From Amycolatopsis acidicola (GTDB lineage Bacteria; Actinomycetota; Actinomycetes; Mycobacteriales; Pseudonocardiaceae): DNA of 64,000 nucleotides. This document shows positions 43,340 through 51,931 of the stretch, in pieces. The stretch's first letter is position 1. Each line of letters begins with the position of its first letter. The DNA lies in the NCBI RefSeq assembly GCF_007713735.2, contig NZ_VMNW02000031.1, positions 1-64,000 on the forward strand. Direction: 5' to 3'. Below the pieces are notes generated by a model that saw only the letters and a program-made list of their open reading frames with translations, was not told the origin of the DNA and searched no databases. Made by a program: the position numbers and the translations under genes.

Positions 43340-44295
43340 GGATTTCCGTTCCCTACCAATGGCTTTACGACTTCCTCGCCACTGACGGCGTGAAACTGCT
43401 CTCCTGGGAGGAGGGCGCACCCGATCAGGCTGATCTCGACGAGACGGACCTGCTGGTGCTGCCGGTCCACACGCTCGACAAGCACCCGCGTTTTCCTTAC
43501 GTGACAGCAGCTTTGGCGAACGAGGTGATCGCCCGGAGCCGCGCGCGTCTCGTGCAGCTGTTGTCGGTCGGCCACGAGGGGCTCGTGTCCCCGTCCGTGC
43601 CGATCGCCAATGCCGAGGGCGTGATGGAGGGGCCCACCGCGGAGCACGCCGTCACGCTGCTGCTGAGTTCGATGCGCTCGCTGCCGGATTTCGCCGCCAG
43701 TCAAGGGAATGCGACTTGGCACAACTTCACCTCGCCCGGGCTGATCGGGAAATCGGTCGCACTGCTCGGGTACGGGGGAGTGGGCAGCGCGATCGACCAG
43801 CGGCTGCGGAACTTCGACTGCCACGTCACGCGATTCGCGTCGCGGGCCAGAACGACGGCTGACACGGTGGTCCACGCGCTCAGCGCGCTGGACGCCGGCT
43901 GGTTGGGCACTTTCGACGCGGTCGTCCTGGCCCTGCCGTCGACCCCGGCGACGAGGAAACTGGTCGACCCGGCCTTTTTGGCTGCCATGAAGGAAAACGC
44001 GGTGCTGGTCAACGTCGGCCGCGGGGTTGTGGTGGACACCGAGGCGCTCGTCGAGCACGCCGCGAAGGGGCACATCCGGGCCGCTGTGGATGTCGTCGAT
44101 CCGGAACCCCTGCCGGCTGATCACCCGTTGTGGAGCACACCGAACATCACGATCACCCCGCATGTCGGTGGCAACACCGACGCTGTCGCGCCCGCGTTGA
44201 CGGACCTCATTCTCCGGCAGGCCCGTCGCCTCCAGGATGGGGAGCCGGTGCTCAACCGGCTCGAGGACTCCGCAAGTGATCACTGGGCGGGGTAG
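43327..44295 (+). CDS. D-isomer-specific 2-hydroxyacid dehydrogenase
   Basis: This 322-residue NAD(P)-dependent enzyme interconverts 2-hydroxy and 2-oxo acids. The dinucleotide motif is G148-Y-G150-G-V-G153. The catalytic triad is R232 (NVGRGVVVD), E260 (VDPEPLP) and H279 (ITPHVGG). It is the last gene of the PaiB-MFS-amidohydrolase operon and would reduce or oxidise the acid released by hydrolysis. Its last 44 nt overlap the convergent flavoprotein gene, so transcription may interfere. Confidence 0.9.
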   Translation: MAALRISVPYQWLYDFLATDGVKLLSWEEGAPDQADLDETDLLVLPVHTLDKHPRFPYVTAALANEVIARSRARLVQLLSVGHEGLVSPSVPIANAEGVMEGPTAEHAVTLLLSSMRSLPDFAASQGNATWHNFTSPGLIGKSVALLGYGGVGSAIDQRLRNFDCHVTRFASRARTTADTVVHALSALDAGWLGTFDAVVLALPSTPATRKLVDPAFLAAMKENAVLVNVGRGVVVDTEALVEHAAKGHIRAAVDVVDPEPLPADHPLWSTPNITITPHVGGNTDAVAPALTDLILRQARRLQDGEPVLNRLEDSASDHWAG

Positions 44296-45730
44296 CCGGA
44301 TCCGTCGCCGCCGTTTTTCCCGCCGCACGGCCGAAAACGGCGGCTCGCATGAGGGCGGCGCCACCGGGGTAGTCGCCGTAGAACAGGCCGCCGGTGGCTT
44401 CACCCGCGGCGTAGAGGCCGGGGACGGCGACGCCGTCGCTGTCGAGTGCGCGGCCATCGGGGTCTATGCGCACGCCGCCGAAGGTGAAGGTCAGCCCGGC
44501 GACCGCGTGGTAAGCGACGAAAGGTGGCCGGTCCAGCGGGGTGGCCCACGCCGATTTCGCCGGGGTGAGGCCCGTCGTGCGCTCCTCGTCGGTGCAGGCG
44601 CGGTTGAACTCGTCGACGGTGCGCACGAGTTGGCCAGCGGGGACACCGATCCGCGCGGCGAGCCCGGGCAAAGTCGGTGCGGTGACAGGGATCGCCGATC
44701 CGGCGAACTCGTCCGCCACGCGCGCCGCGGTGCGCTGGTCGAAGAGCTCGTAGGCCACCCGCCCGGGCTGGCGCATGATGGCCTTCCCCATTTTCGAGTA
44801 GTTCTTCACCCACGGCCCCGGCCCTTCGTCGACGAACCGTTCGCCGTCACGGTTGACCAGCACGCCGAGCCAGAACCCGTGCAACGGGAACGGCGGCGAC
44901 GCCTCGCTGCGTCCGGGGGACGGCATGGTCGGGTCGACGGCGGCGGAGTGGCAGCTCGACCACGTTCCGGCGTCGCCGGCGCCGGCCCGTAGCGCCGCCA
45001 TGATCCCGTCGCCCGTGGCCAGCCGGGTGCCGCGGAGCTTGACGTCTTCCCAAGCGGGCCCGAGGTGCCGCCGCCGGAGTTCGCGGTCGGCCTGGAAGCC
45101 GCCGCTGGTGATCACCACCGCATCGGCGGGCAGCGTGCCGTCGCCGGTCATCACGCCCGTGACGCGCCCGTTCTCGCGAACCACGTCGGTGAGGGGAGTG
45201 GACCAGCGGATCTCGACCCCGATCCGGTCCGCGTGCCGCAGCAACGGTTTGATCACCTCGAACCCGCGCGACATGCCTTCGCCGGTGCTGGTGAGGATCT
45301 GTCCCGGCGGGACACGCAGCACCCCGTCCCGCACCCGCGCGCCGACCGTGCGGTTGAAGGTGAAGCGCACCCCTTTTTCCTTGAGCCAGCGCATTGTTTC
45401 CAGTGAACGAGCCGCGAGCGTTTCGACGAGCCGCGGGTCGGCCCTGCCGTCGCTCATCGCCATCAGCTCGGCGGCGTAGGCCTCGCTGGTGTAGGCCGGG
45501 GCGTCGATCTTCCCGGCCCGCATCCCGGGTTCGAACTCCTCGGCGATCGACGTGAGGTCGTCCGGCCCGTCGTAGCGGAAGAGGAACAGGCCGCCCGAGA
45601 AGGCCGCGTTCCCGCCGACGTCGTCCCGTTTTCCCTTTTCCAGCAACACAACGCTCGCGCCGGTTTCCCGGGCGGAGATCGCGGCGGCGAGCCCGCTCAG
45701 GCCGGCTCCGGCGACGACAACTGTAAGCAT
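44252..45730 (-). CDS. FAD-dependent dehydrogenase, tricarballylate dehydrogenase (TcuA)-like
   Basis: The 492-residue flavoprotein belongs to the fumarate reductase/succinate dehydrogenase FAD-binding family without heme or other domains. The FAD dinucleotide motif G8-A-G10-L-S-G13 is followed by VVLLEKGK; the C-terminus has GLYAAGEATGGLFYGDYPGG. The closest named group is TcuA, which oxidises tricarballylate to cis-aconitate, but KstD-like or other acid dehydrogenases are related. The ATG at 45730 is chosen because a promoter places the mRNA start on it; an upstream in-frame ATG at 45769 lies in the -35 region. Confidence 0.82.
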   Translation of the reverse strand: MLTVVVAGAGLSGLAAAISARETGASVVLLEKGKRDDVGGNAAFSGGLFLFRYDGPDDLTSIAEEFEPGMRAGKIDAPAYTSEAYAAELMAMSDGRADPRLVETLAARSLETMRWLKEKGVRFTFNRTVGARVRDGVLRVPPGQILTSTGEGMSRGFEVIKPLLRHADRIGVEIRWSTPLTDVVRENGRVTGVMTGDGTLPADAVVITSGGFQADRELRRRHLGPAWEDVKLRGTRLATGDGIMAALRAGAGDAGTWSSCHSAAVDPTMPSPGRSEASPPFPLHGFWLGVLVNRDGERFVDEGPGPWVKNYSKMGKAIMRQPGRVAYELFDQRTAARVADEFAGSAIPVTAPTLPGLAARIGVPAGQLVRTVDEFNRACTDEERTTGLTPAKSAWATPLDRPPFVAYHAVAGLTFTFGGVRIDPDGRALDSDGVAVPGLYAAGEATGGLFYGDYPGGAALMRAAVFGRAAGKTAATDPATPPSDHLRSPRAG

Positions 45731-45774
45731 GCTGACAAAGTAGAGTCTTGCTTCGAAAGGTGCAAGCATGCTGA
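45725..45774 (-). promoter_or_regulatory. Leaderless promoter flanked by direct repeats of AAGCATGCTGA
   Basis: TTGCAC (45765-45760), a 17-bp spacer and TACTTT (45742-45737) end six bases before the ATG of the flavoprotein gene. The 11-bp sequence AAGCATGCTGA, which contains the palindrome AGCATGCT, occurs at 45725-45735 over the start codon and at 45764-45774 over the -35 box. The copies are 39 bp apart on one face of the helix scale, which suits a repressor bound at two sites. Confidence 0.6.
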
Positions 45775-45841
45775 TACTTGGCTCGCTGTCCCTTTGACCC
45801 CTGTCACACTTCCTGGACGGTAGTCCCGTGACTCCTTACCG

Positions 45842-45858
45842 TAGGCAAGCCTTGCCTA
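45842..45858. promoter_or_regulatory. IdeR/DtxR-like iron box upstream of doxX
   Basis: TAGGCAAGCCTTGCCTA is a perfect 8-bp inverted repeat around one base. With its flanks, read leftward, it matches 14 of 19 positions of the IdeR/DtxR consensus TTAGGTTAGGCTAACCTAA. It lies 24 nt before the DoxX ATG, suitable for iron-dependent repression. The alignment was made by eye against a remembered consensus. Confidence 0.55.
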
Positions 45859-45881
45859 ACTAAAACCCCGGAGGAGTCTCC

Positions 45882-46307
45882 ATGCGCGGTTCGACCCTTG
45901 ACAAGGCTGCACCCGTCGTCCTCGGCCTGTTCCGCATCGTCATCGGGCTGCTCTTCGCGGGCCACGGCGCCGCGTCGCTGTTCGGGATTTTCGGCGGCGC
46001 GTCCGGCACGAACGGCGGGACCGTCGCCGTGGGCGCCTGGCCGTCCTGGTACGCGGCGGTGATCCAGCTCGTCTGCGGACTGCTCGTGATGACCGGCCTG
46101 TTCACCCGGGTCGCGGCGCTGCTGGCCTCCGGCTCGATGGCCTACGCCTACTTCGTCATGCACCAGCCCGATGGGCTCCTGCCGCTGCAGAACCACGGCG
46201 AACCGGCCGCGCTGTTCTGCTGGGCGTTCCTGCTGCTGGTGTTCACGGGCCCCGGCGCCGTCGCGTTGAGCTCCCTGTTTTCCCGCGACACCACGGCGGC
46301 CGCGTGA
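45882..46307 (+). CDS. DoxX family membrane protein
   Basis: This 141-residue protein has four hydrophobic segments and the DoxX opening (GLFRIVIGLLFAGHGAASLF at about 15-34), followed by WYAAVIQLVCGLLVMTGLFT. In mycobacteria a DoxX protein works with superoxide dismutase and a sulfurtransferase in oxidative stress. GGAGGAG precedes the ATG. The iron box upstream suggests induction under iron limitation. It converges on the PadR gene with only 2 nt between stop codons. Confidence 0.88.
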   Translation: MRGSTLDKAAPVVLGLFRIVIGLLFAGHGAASLFGIFGGASGTNGGTVAVGAWPSWYAAVIQLVCGLLVMTGLFTRVAALLASGSMAYAYFVMHQPDGLLPLQNHGEPAALFCWAFLLLVFTGPGAVALSSLFSRDTTAAA

Positions 46308-46309
46308 CG

Positions 46310-46798
46310 TCATTGCTCGGCGAGGATGCGGTAAAGCGCTTGCCGCGCGCCGCGGACGATCGCGACCGCCTGTTCGATGGACTCCTCCGAAGCCGACGAC
46401 GTCACCTGCTGGGCGGCGGCACGGAGCTGGTGCATTTCGTCGCGGAGCTGTGAGTGCTCGCGCGGCTCCGCCGGGAATTCGGCGGCGAACGCGGAGACGC
46501 GACGTTCGGCGGCCTGCTTTTCCCCTTCGCCGGTAAGGGAAAAGATCCGCCGTCCGTCGGTCTCGTCGCATTTCACGAGCCGGTTGTCCTGGAACATCTG
46601 CAGCAGCGGATAGATCGAACCCGGGCTGGGCCGCCACGTCCCGCCGCTGAACCGCTCGAGCCGGTCCATCAGCTCGTACCCGTGCGCCGGACCGTCCAGC
46701 AGCGCGGTGAGCACCAGGTCCGGCACCATCCCGCGCCGCATGCGCCCGCCTTCGCCCCGGCCGCCGCCATATCCGCGATGTCCGCCGTGTCCTCGCAT
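46310..46798 (-). CDS. PadR family transcriptional regulator
   Basis: The product has 162 residues from the ATG at 46798 (an ATG four codons upstream is also possible). After a Gly/Arg/His-rich N-terminus the winged helix runs from about 25 to 95 (LVLTALLDGPAHGYELMDRL, RPSPGSIYPLLQMFQD, DGRRIFSLTGEG), with a C-terminal dimerisation helix. The His/Gly-rich N-terminus could bind metal. Its promoter carries the palindrome CGATATATCG, which also occurs at 54.8 kb, so it may control the operons starting there. Confidence 0.88.
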   Translation of the reverse strand: MRGHGGHRGYGGGRGEGGRMRRGMVPDLVLTALLDGPAHGYELMDRLERFSGGTWRPSPGSIYPLLQMFQDNRLVKCDETDGRRIFSLTGEGEKQAAERRVSAFAAEFPAEPREHSQLRDEMHQLRAAAQQVTSSASEESIEQAVAIVRGARQALYRILAEQ

Positions 46799-46830
46799 TG
46801 CCCGTATCACCGATTCGCCGTCGTGAGTAG

Positions 46831-46841
46831 TCGATATATCG
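46831..46841. promoter_or_regulatory. TCGATATATCG palindrome in the padR promoter
   Basis: The site lies 33 nt upstream of the PadR start and just downstream of a possible leftward -10 (GATAAT at 46850-46845 on the minus strand). The same 11 bases occur at 54824-54834. On the plus strand it continues as TATCGTGAC, which also occurs in the repeat array at 54.6 kb. Confidence 0.5.
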
Positions 46842-46873
46842 TGACATTATCACGGCAGCCCCGGCCGGCCGGG

Positions 46874-47548
46874 TCACTCCACCTTGACCGACAGCTCGGT
46901 GGATCCCTTGAGCGGCAAGGAAAGAGACCGGAATCCCCGCTCCGGGTCACGCACGTAGTCCAGGAAATCCGTTTCGCCGTTGTCGTTCAGCACGAGTGCG
47001 CCGACGCGGAGCTGGGGCGTGAGGATTTCGATCAGCTGCCGGGCGAGGGAAGGTCCCTCCGCGACCGGGAACCCGTCGATCAGCGCGAAATCGACGGGCC
47101 CGCCGACGTCGGCGAGTGTCTCCCTGGCGTCGCCGAGCCGGATGTCGGCGTAGTCCGCCAATCCCGCCTCGGCCAGGTTCCGTTCGGCGGCGGCCGCTTT
47201 GCCGGGCACGATCTCGGCGCCGATCACCGTGCCGCCGCCGTTGTCGCGGATCGCGGCGGCGAAGTAGATCGCCGAAACACCGACCGAGGTCGCGAAGTCG
47301 ACCACCCGCTTCGCCCCGATCGCCCGGCACAGCAGGTAGATGAGATCGCCCTGCTCCTGCTTGATCGAGAGCGGCCGGTCCGCGCGGGCGAACGGGTCGG
47401 CGAACGCGGGGTTGCTCCCGTCGCGCCAGCTGCCCCGCCGACCCGAACGCCCGCCGGGGAACTGGTTCGACGGCGCGTGCAGGCGATCCAGCACCGTACG
47501 CACGCGCGGATCCAGCACCGGGCCGAGGACCCGTTCTTCTTGCGGCAT
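46874..47548 (-). CDS. Class I SAM-dependent O-methyltransferase
   Basis: This 224-residue protein resembles the family-3 O-methyltransferases (catechol/caffeoyl-CoA type). The SAM-binding motif I is VVDFATSVGVSAIYFA at 82-97, followed by GAEIVPGKAAAAERNLAEAG and DFALIDGFPV, where the metal-binding Asp is expected. It could methylate a catechol hydroxyl. It is the last gene of the eight-gene transporter operon and overlaps the siderophore-interacting protein gene (ATGA at 47548). Modifying a catechol chelator or its breakdown product is an inference from this linkage. Confidence 0.83.
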   Translation of the reverse strand: MPQEERVLGPVLDPRVRTVLDRLHAPSNQFPGGRSGRRGSWRDGSNPAFADPFARADRPLSIKQEQGDLIYLLCRAIGAKRVVDFATSVGVSAIYFAAAIRDNGGGTVIGAEIVPGKAAAAERNLAEAGLADYADIRLGDARETLADVGGPVDFALIDGFPVAEGPSLARQLIEILTPQLRVGALVLNDNGETDFLDYVRDPERGFRSLSLPLKGSTELSVKVE

Positions 47549-48366
47549 CAGTCTTCCCCGTGATCGTGGTCAGGGTGGTCGGCCACGCCCTGGCGCCAGT
47601 ACCCGCGCGTCACCAACGATGACCGCGGCACCTGCCGGTCGAGCAGCTGCCTGCGGATTCGCCGCACCGCGGAAGCCTCACACGCCACCCAGACCTGGGT
47701 TTCCGCATCGATCACGGCACCGGCGGCCGCGTCGTACAGCTCCTCGCCCCATGCCTCGGGGTGACGCCGGTGATGCCACGTGACCGTCGTCTGCGCGGCG
47801 CTGTCGAGCGGAATCTCGTCCTCGGCACCGTCGACTTCCAGGTGCACGGCCGCTTTCGCGCTCGCGGGCAGTGCGTCGAGCAAGGTTCCCACCGCGGGCA
47901 GCGCGCTTTCGTCACCGCCGATCCACCACTCCGGTGCGGTGAGGTCGAAGGGCAGCCGTCCGCCCGGTCCGCCGATCGCGAGCTTGTCCCCGGCCTTCGC
48001 CCGCTGTGCCCAGGTGGCGGCCGGCCCGTCGCCGTGCAGGACGAACTGCACCTCCAAAGTCCCGGCGTAGGCGTCGAAGTAGCGCGGCGTGTAGGTCCGG
48101 ACGATCGGCCGTGGCTTGTCCTCGGGCCACGTCCGGCCCTCGGCGGTGATCTTCGGCAGCGTGGGCGCGTCCTGGCCCGGGGCGGGCAGGAAGAGCTTGA
48201 TGTGCGAAGTCGGTGCCGCGGCCTGGAACCGGCTCAGGTCCGCGCCGCCGACGTGGACCGACACCAGCCTCGGCGTGATCCGGGCAAGCCTGACCACCTC
48301 GACCGGCTCCGGTGGGCGCCGCGGCCGCCTCGGCCCGCCCCGCCTGTCCACAATGGAGTCTTTCAT
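47548..48366 (-). CDS. Siderophore-interacting protein (FAD-dependent ferric-chelate reductase)
   Basis: The 272-residue protein belongs to the SIP/ViuB family of cytoplasmic flavin reductases that release iron from imported ferric siderophores. The FAD-binding motif R90-T-Y92-T-P is present, then HGDGPAATWAQRAKAGDKL, the NAD(P)-binding-like WWIGGDESALPAVGTLL and the C-terminal RGYWRQG shared by the family. The His-rich tail (HPDHDHGED) is notable. Its start overlaps the class II aldolase stop. Its presence in an Opp-type operon is the main sign that the imported solute is a metal complex. Confidence 0.88.
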   Translation of the reverse strand: MKDSIVDRRGGPRRPRRPPEPVEVVRLARITPRLVSVHVGGADLSRFQAAAPTSHIKLFLPAPGQDAPTLPKITAEGRTWPEDKPRPIVRTYTPRYFDAYAGTLEVQFVLHGDGPAATWAQRAKAGDKLAIGGPGGRLPFDLTAPEWWIGGDESALPAVGTLLDALPASAKAAVHLEVDGAEDEIPLDSAAQTTVTWHHRRHPEAWGEELYDAAAGAVIDAETQVWVACEASAVRRIRRQLLDRQVPRSSLVTRGYWRQGVADHPDHDHGED

Positions 48367-49073
48367 GCCTTGCCGTCCTTTCCGGAGTTCGTGCGCCTGA
48401 CGAGGTATTCCCAGGAGCGCAACAGATAGCCGTCCGCTTCGGCGTGCGAATACCGGCTTCCCGGCTCCCGCAACGGAGGCGCGACACCCCCGGCGGCCGC
48501 CGCGAGCAGCTGCAGCCGGCACGCCCGCTCCAGCAGGACGGCGGTCATCACGGCAGTGGCGACGCTGGCACCGACGGCGACGATTCCGTGCCCCACAAGG
48601 AAAAGCGCGCGGGCATCGCCGAGGTGGCGGGCCACGTCCGCGCCCAGCTCGGGCGTTTCGACGAGCCCGACCGGCGCCTCGTATCTCGGTACGCCCGCGG
48701 CGAACGGGCCCGCGCCGTTGGAGAACGCGTAAAGCGGCTGCCCGGTCGCCGCCAGCGCGATCGCGTGCGGGGGATGGCAGTGCACGACGCTGCCGACGTC
48801 CTCCCGAACGCGCAGGACTTCGGTGTGCAGCGGGTATTCCCGGGGCACGGGGGCCGAGCCGAGGAGACGCTTGCCGTCGAGGTCGGTCAGGACGACGTCC
48901 TCGGCGCCCACCTCGTCGAAGCCGCGCGGCCCGGCCTTGAGCCAGACGTGGCCGAGGTCCCGGTCGCGCCGGGAAACGTGGCCCCAGACCGGGTCGCCCT
49001 GGTCCTCGATGCCCAGGACGTGGCAGCCGAGCACCACCTCGGCGGCGGGGTCCTCAAGGGACGGTGCGGTCAC
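48363..49073 (-). CDS. Class II aldolase/adducin family protein
   Basis: This 236-residue protein has the class II aldolase fold of fuculose-phosphate aldolase. Zinc ligands are H98 and H100 in VVHCHPPHAIA and a His in LVGHGIVAVG, and the base is around E85 in LHTEVLRV. Members act as aldolases, decarboxylases or dehydratases on small hydroxy-oxo compounds. The GTG at 49073 overlaps the OppF stop (GTGA), which fixes the start. It could break down the organic part of an imported chelate, but this is inferred only from operon position. Confidence 0.82.
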   Translation of the reverse strand: MTAPSLEDPAAEVVLGCHVLGIEDQGDPVWGHVSRRDRDLGHVWLKAGPRGFDEVGAEDVVLTDLDGKRLLGSAPVPREYPLHTEVLRVREDVGSVVHCHPPHAIALAATGQPLYAFSNGAGPFAAGVPRYEAPVGLVETPELGADVARHLGDARALFLVGHGIVAVGASVATAVMTAVLLERACRLQLLAAAAGGVAPPLREPGSRYSHAEADGYLLRSWEYLVRRTNSGKDGKA

Positions 49074-50074
49074 TGCTGCTCCTCGTTCTGGTCGGGGAAA
49101 TGACAGGCGGCGAACTGTCCCGGCCGGACCTCGCGCATCTCCGGCTCCGTCCGCGCGCAAACCGGCTGGGCGAGGGGACACCTCGTCCGGAACCGGCAGC
49201 CGCTGGGCGGTGCGAGCGGCGAAGGCAGCTCGCCGTCGAGGGAAGGGCCGCGGAAGGGGTGGTCGGGATCGGCGAGGGGGACCGAGTCGAGCAGCGCACG
49301 GGTGTAGGGATGCGCCGGATGGTCGTAGACCTGCTGGGAGTCCCCGAATTCACACGTCTTGCCGAGGTACATGATCAGCACGTGGTCGGTCATCGAGCGC
49401 ACGACGGCGAGATCGTGCGCGATGAACACGACGGTCAGGGCGAACTCGGTTTTGAGGTCCTCGATCAGGTTGAGGATCTGCGCCTGCACCGACACGTCGA
49501 GCGCGGACACGGGCTCGTCGCAGATCAGCAGCCGCGGCCGGACGGCCAGCGCCCGCGCGATCGCGACCCGTTGCGCCTGCCCGCCGGAGAGCCTGCGGGG
49601 CGACGTGGTGGCGAGCTGCTCCGGTGACAGGCCCACCGCGGTCAGGATCTCCGCGGCGGCCCGCTGCTGTTTTTCCTTGGGGGCGCCGGAAATCGCCAGG
49701 CCCTCGGCCACGATGGCGGGGACGTTCCGGCGCGGGTTCAGCGAGGCGACCGGATCCTGGAAGATCATCTGCATGTCGCGGCGCAGCGCGCGCATCCGCC
49801 TTTCGCCCGCGCCGTCGATCCGTTCGCCGCCGAAGCTGACCTCGCCGCCGACGGCGCCTTCCAACCGCAGCACCGCCCGGCCCGCCGTCGACTTCCCGCA
49901 GCCGGACTCGCCGACGATGCCCAGGGTTTCCCCGGGCAGCACGTCGAAACTGGCCCCGGACACCGCCCGCACTGTGCCGCCCTTCGTGGCGTACTCGACA
50001 ACGAGATCACGCACGGATAGCAGTGCTTCGTCCCCGCGCAGGTGCGCGGTTCCGTTACCGGCCAACGAGTTCAC
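49070..50074 (-). CDS. Peptide/nickel-type ABC transporter ATP-binding protein, OppF-like
   Basis: The 334-residue ATPase has Walker A GESGCGKST, signature LSGGQAQRVAIARALAV, Walker B LLICDEPVSALDVS and the Opp/Dpp C-terminal zone with three cysteines in GCRFRTRCPLAQPVC that often holds an iron-sulfur cluster. It pairs with the OppD-like ATPase encoded upstream and overlaps it by 20 nt. GTG start with GGGAGGT upstream. Confidence 0.93.
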   Translation of the reverse strand: MNSLAGNGTAHLRGDEALLSVRDLVVEYATKGGTVRAVSGASFDVLPGETLGIVGESGCGKSTAGRAVLRLEGAVGGEVSFGGERIDGAGERRMRALRRDMQMIFQDPVASLNPRRNVPAIVAEGLAISGAPKEKQQRAAAEILTAVGLSPEQLATTSPRRLSGGQAQRVAIARALAVRPRLLICDEPVSALDVSVQAQILNLIEDLKTEFALTVVFIAHDLAVVRSMTDHVLIMYLGKTCEFGDSQQVYDHPAHPYTRALLDSVPLADPDHPFRGPSLDGELPSPLAPPSGCRFRTRCPLAQPVCARTEPEMREVRPGQFAACHFPDQNEEQQ

Positions 50075-51044
50075 CTCCCGTGACGGGGTTGGAGCAGGCG
50101 ACGGAACGGCCTTCCCCGGCCGGCCGCATGTCGGGCCCGGGATCCGAGCACGAGGCCGTCGCGTGCGCGCAGCGCGCGGCGAACCGGCAGCCCGGCGGCA
50201 CGCGGACCGGGTCGGGCAGCGCGCCGGGAATCAGCGGGAACTTCGCGTGCCGCTCGTGGTCCATGGTGGGTGTCGCGTCGAGCAGTGCGTGGGTGTAGCG
50301 GTGCCGGGGCTGCCGGAAGACGTCCCGCGTCGGCCCGACTTCGGCCAGCCGCCCGGCGTACATCACGGCGGTGCGGTCGGTCCGGCCCGCGACCACGGAC
50401 AGGTCGTGGCTGACGAGGATCATCGACATCCGGTGTTCACTTTGGACTCTGCGCAGCAGGTCGAGGATCTGGCGCTGCACCGTCACGTCGAGCGCGGTGG
50501 TCGGCTCGTCGGCGATCAGCAGGTCCGGTTCGCAGGCGAGCGCCACGGCGATCATCACGCGCTGCTGCATGCCGCCGGACAGCTCGTGCGGGTAGGCGCG
50601 CAGCCGCCGCTCCGGGTCGGGCACGCCGACTTCGGCGAGGAGTTTCACCGCCCGGGCGTGCGCTTCCGACCTGCTCACGCCGAGATGGCGCCGCATCCCC
50701 TCGGTCAGCTGGCGCCCCGTCCTGACCACCGGGTTCAGTGAGCGACCGGGGTCCTGGAACACCATCGCGATCCGCGGGCCCCAGATCTCCCGCATTGCTT
50801 TCCTCGGCAGGCCAAGGAGTTCACGCCCTTCGAACGTGACGGATCCGGTGGTCTCCGACCGCCGCGGCAGCAGCCCCATGATGGCCCGCGACAGCACGGA
50901 CTTGCCGGAGCCCGATTCGCCGACGAGCCCGATCGCCTCGCCGCGGGCGAGGTCGAAGGAGACATCGTCCACCGCTTTCACCACTCCGCGCGGGGAACCG
51001 AGGTAGGCGCGCAGCTCCCGGACGCTCAGCAAGATGTCGTTCAT
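50055..51044 (-). CDS. Peptide/nickel-type ABC transporter ATP-binding protein, OppD-like
   Basis: This 329-residue ATPase has Walker A GESGSGKS, signature LSGGMQQRVMIAVALA, Walker B LLIADEPTTALDVT and the C-terminal cysteine zone GCRFAARCAHATASC of the Opp/Dpp/Nik family. It starts at the ATG overlapping the permease stop codon (51041-51044). Two different ATPases and two permeases define a five-component importer. Confidence 0.93.
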   Translation of the reverse strand: MNDILLSVRELRAYLGSPRGVVKAVDDVSFDLARGEAIGLVGESGSGKSVLSRAIMGLLPRRSETTGSVTFEGRELLGLPRKAMREIWGPRIAMVFQDPGRSLNPVVRTGRQLTEGMRRHLGVSRSEAHARAVKLLAEVGVPDPERRLRAYPHELSGGMQQRVMIAVALACEPDLLIADEPTTALDVTVQRQILDLLRRVQSEHRMSMILVSHDLSVVAGRTDRTAVMYAGRLAEVGPTRDVFRQPRHRYTHALLDATPTMDHERHAKFPLIPGALPDPVRVPPGCRFAARCAHATASCSDPGPDMRPAGEGRSVACSNPVTGGELVGR

Positions 51045-51931
51045 AGGTGGTCCCCGTCGAAGCGGTTCCGGAGGTGGTCGCCGATCTGGTTGAGCGCGAA
51101 GACCGTGCAGAAGATCGCGAGCGCCGGCACGAACACCAGATGCGGGTCGTCGGCGATGGAGTCCTTGCCAGCGTAGATCATCCCGCCCCAGGACGGGCTG
51201 GGCGGCGGGATGCCGAGCCCGAGGAAGCTGAGCGAGCCCTCGGCGACGATCACGTGCGCGAGCACGATCGGCAGGTACGCGGCCAGCGGCGGCAGGACGT
51301 TGGGCAGGATCTCGCGGAACAGGATCCGCCACGGCCCCGCGCCCATGTTCTTCGCCGCCCGCACGAAGCCGCGCGTCGACCAGCTCAGCGTCTGCGCCCG
51401 CGCCAGCCGGACGAACTGGGGCATGCCCATCACCCCCATGCCCACGATGAGCGTGGTGATGCTCGGGGTGAAGGTGGCGGCGAGCGCCAGCAAGAGCACG
51501 AGGCCGGGGAAGGCGAGCATCACGTCGGTCAGCAGCCCGATGCCGGTGTCGAGCTTCTTCCCGAAGTACCCGGCCATCATGCCCAGCAGCGAGCCGAGCA
51601 CGAAAGTCGTTACGCAGGCGGCTGTTCCGACGACGAGCGACACGCGGGCGCCGTAGATCAGCCGGGACAGCATCGAGCGGCCGGTGCCGTCGGTGCCCAG
51701 CAGCATCGACAGCGAGTCCGTGCTCGGGCCGAGCCGGGGGAAGCCGATCGGCGTCGCATAGGAAGGCAGATGCAGCACGGGGGCGAACACGGCCAGGAGG
51801 ATGATCGCGGCCATCCAGCCGTAGCTGAGCCAAACCAGGACCGAGTGGGTCTTCTTCGCCGCCGGGACGACGGGCAGTTTCGCAGCCGCCTTCTTCGCCG
51901 CTTTCCCGCGCAGCAGGCCGGTGCTCGTCAT
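51041..51931 (-). CDS. Peptide/nickel-type ABC transporter permease, DppC-like
   Basis: The 296-residue permease has a lysine- and alanine-rich cytoplasmic N-terminus (about 30 residues), an amphipathic loop (LLGTDGTGRSMLSRLIYGAR), and the coupling loop VRAAKNMGAGPWRILFREIL near 210-230, followed by the closing LSFLGLGIPPPSPSWG. These are standard for DppC/NikC subunits. ATG at 51931 overlaps the DppB-like stop codon. Confidence 0.93.
   Translation of the reverse strand: MTSTGLLRGKAAKKAAAKLPVVPAAKKTHSVLVWLSYGWMAAIILLAVFAPVLHLPSYATPIGFPRLGPSTDSLSMLLGTDGTGRSMLSRLIYGARVSLVVGTAACVTTFVLGSLLGMMAGYFGKKLDTGIGLLTDVMLAFPGLVLLLALAATFTPSITTLIVGMGVMGMPQFVRLARAQTLSWSTRGFVRAAKNMGAGPWRILFREILPNVLPPLAAYLPIVLAHVIVAEGSLSFLGLGIPPPSPSWGGMIYAGKDSIADDPHLVFVPALAIFCTVFALNQIGDHLRNRFDGDHL

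Noticed and set aside
46874..47548. The methyltransferase and the fragment at 60739 as recent duplicates
   Set aside because: They belong to the same broad family, but the shared region shows only family-level similarity, so no direct copy is supported.
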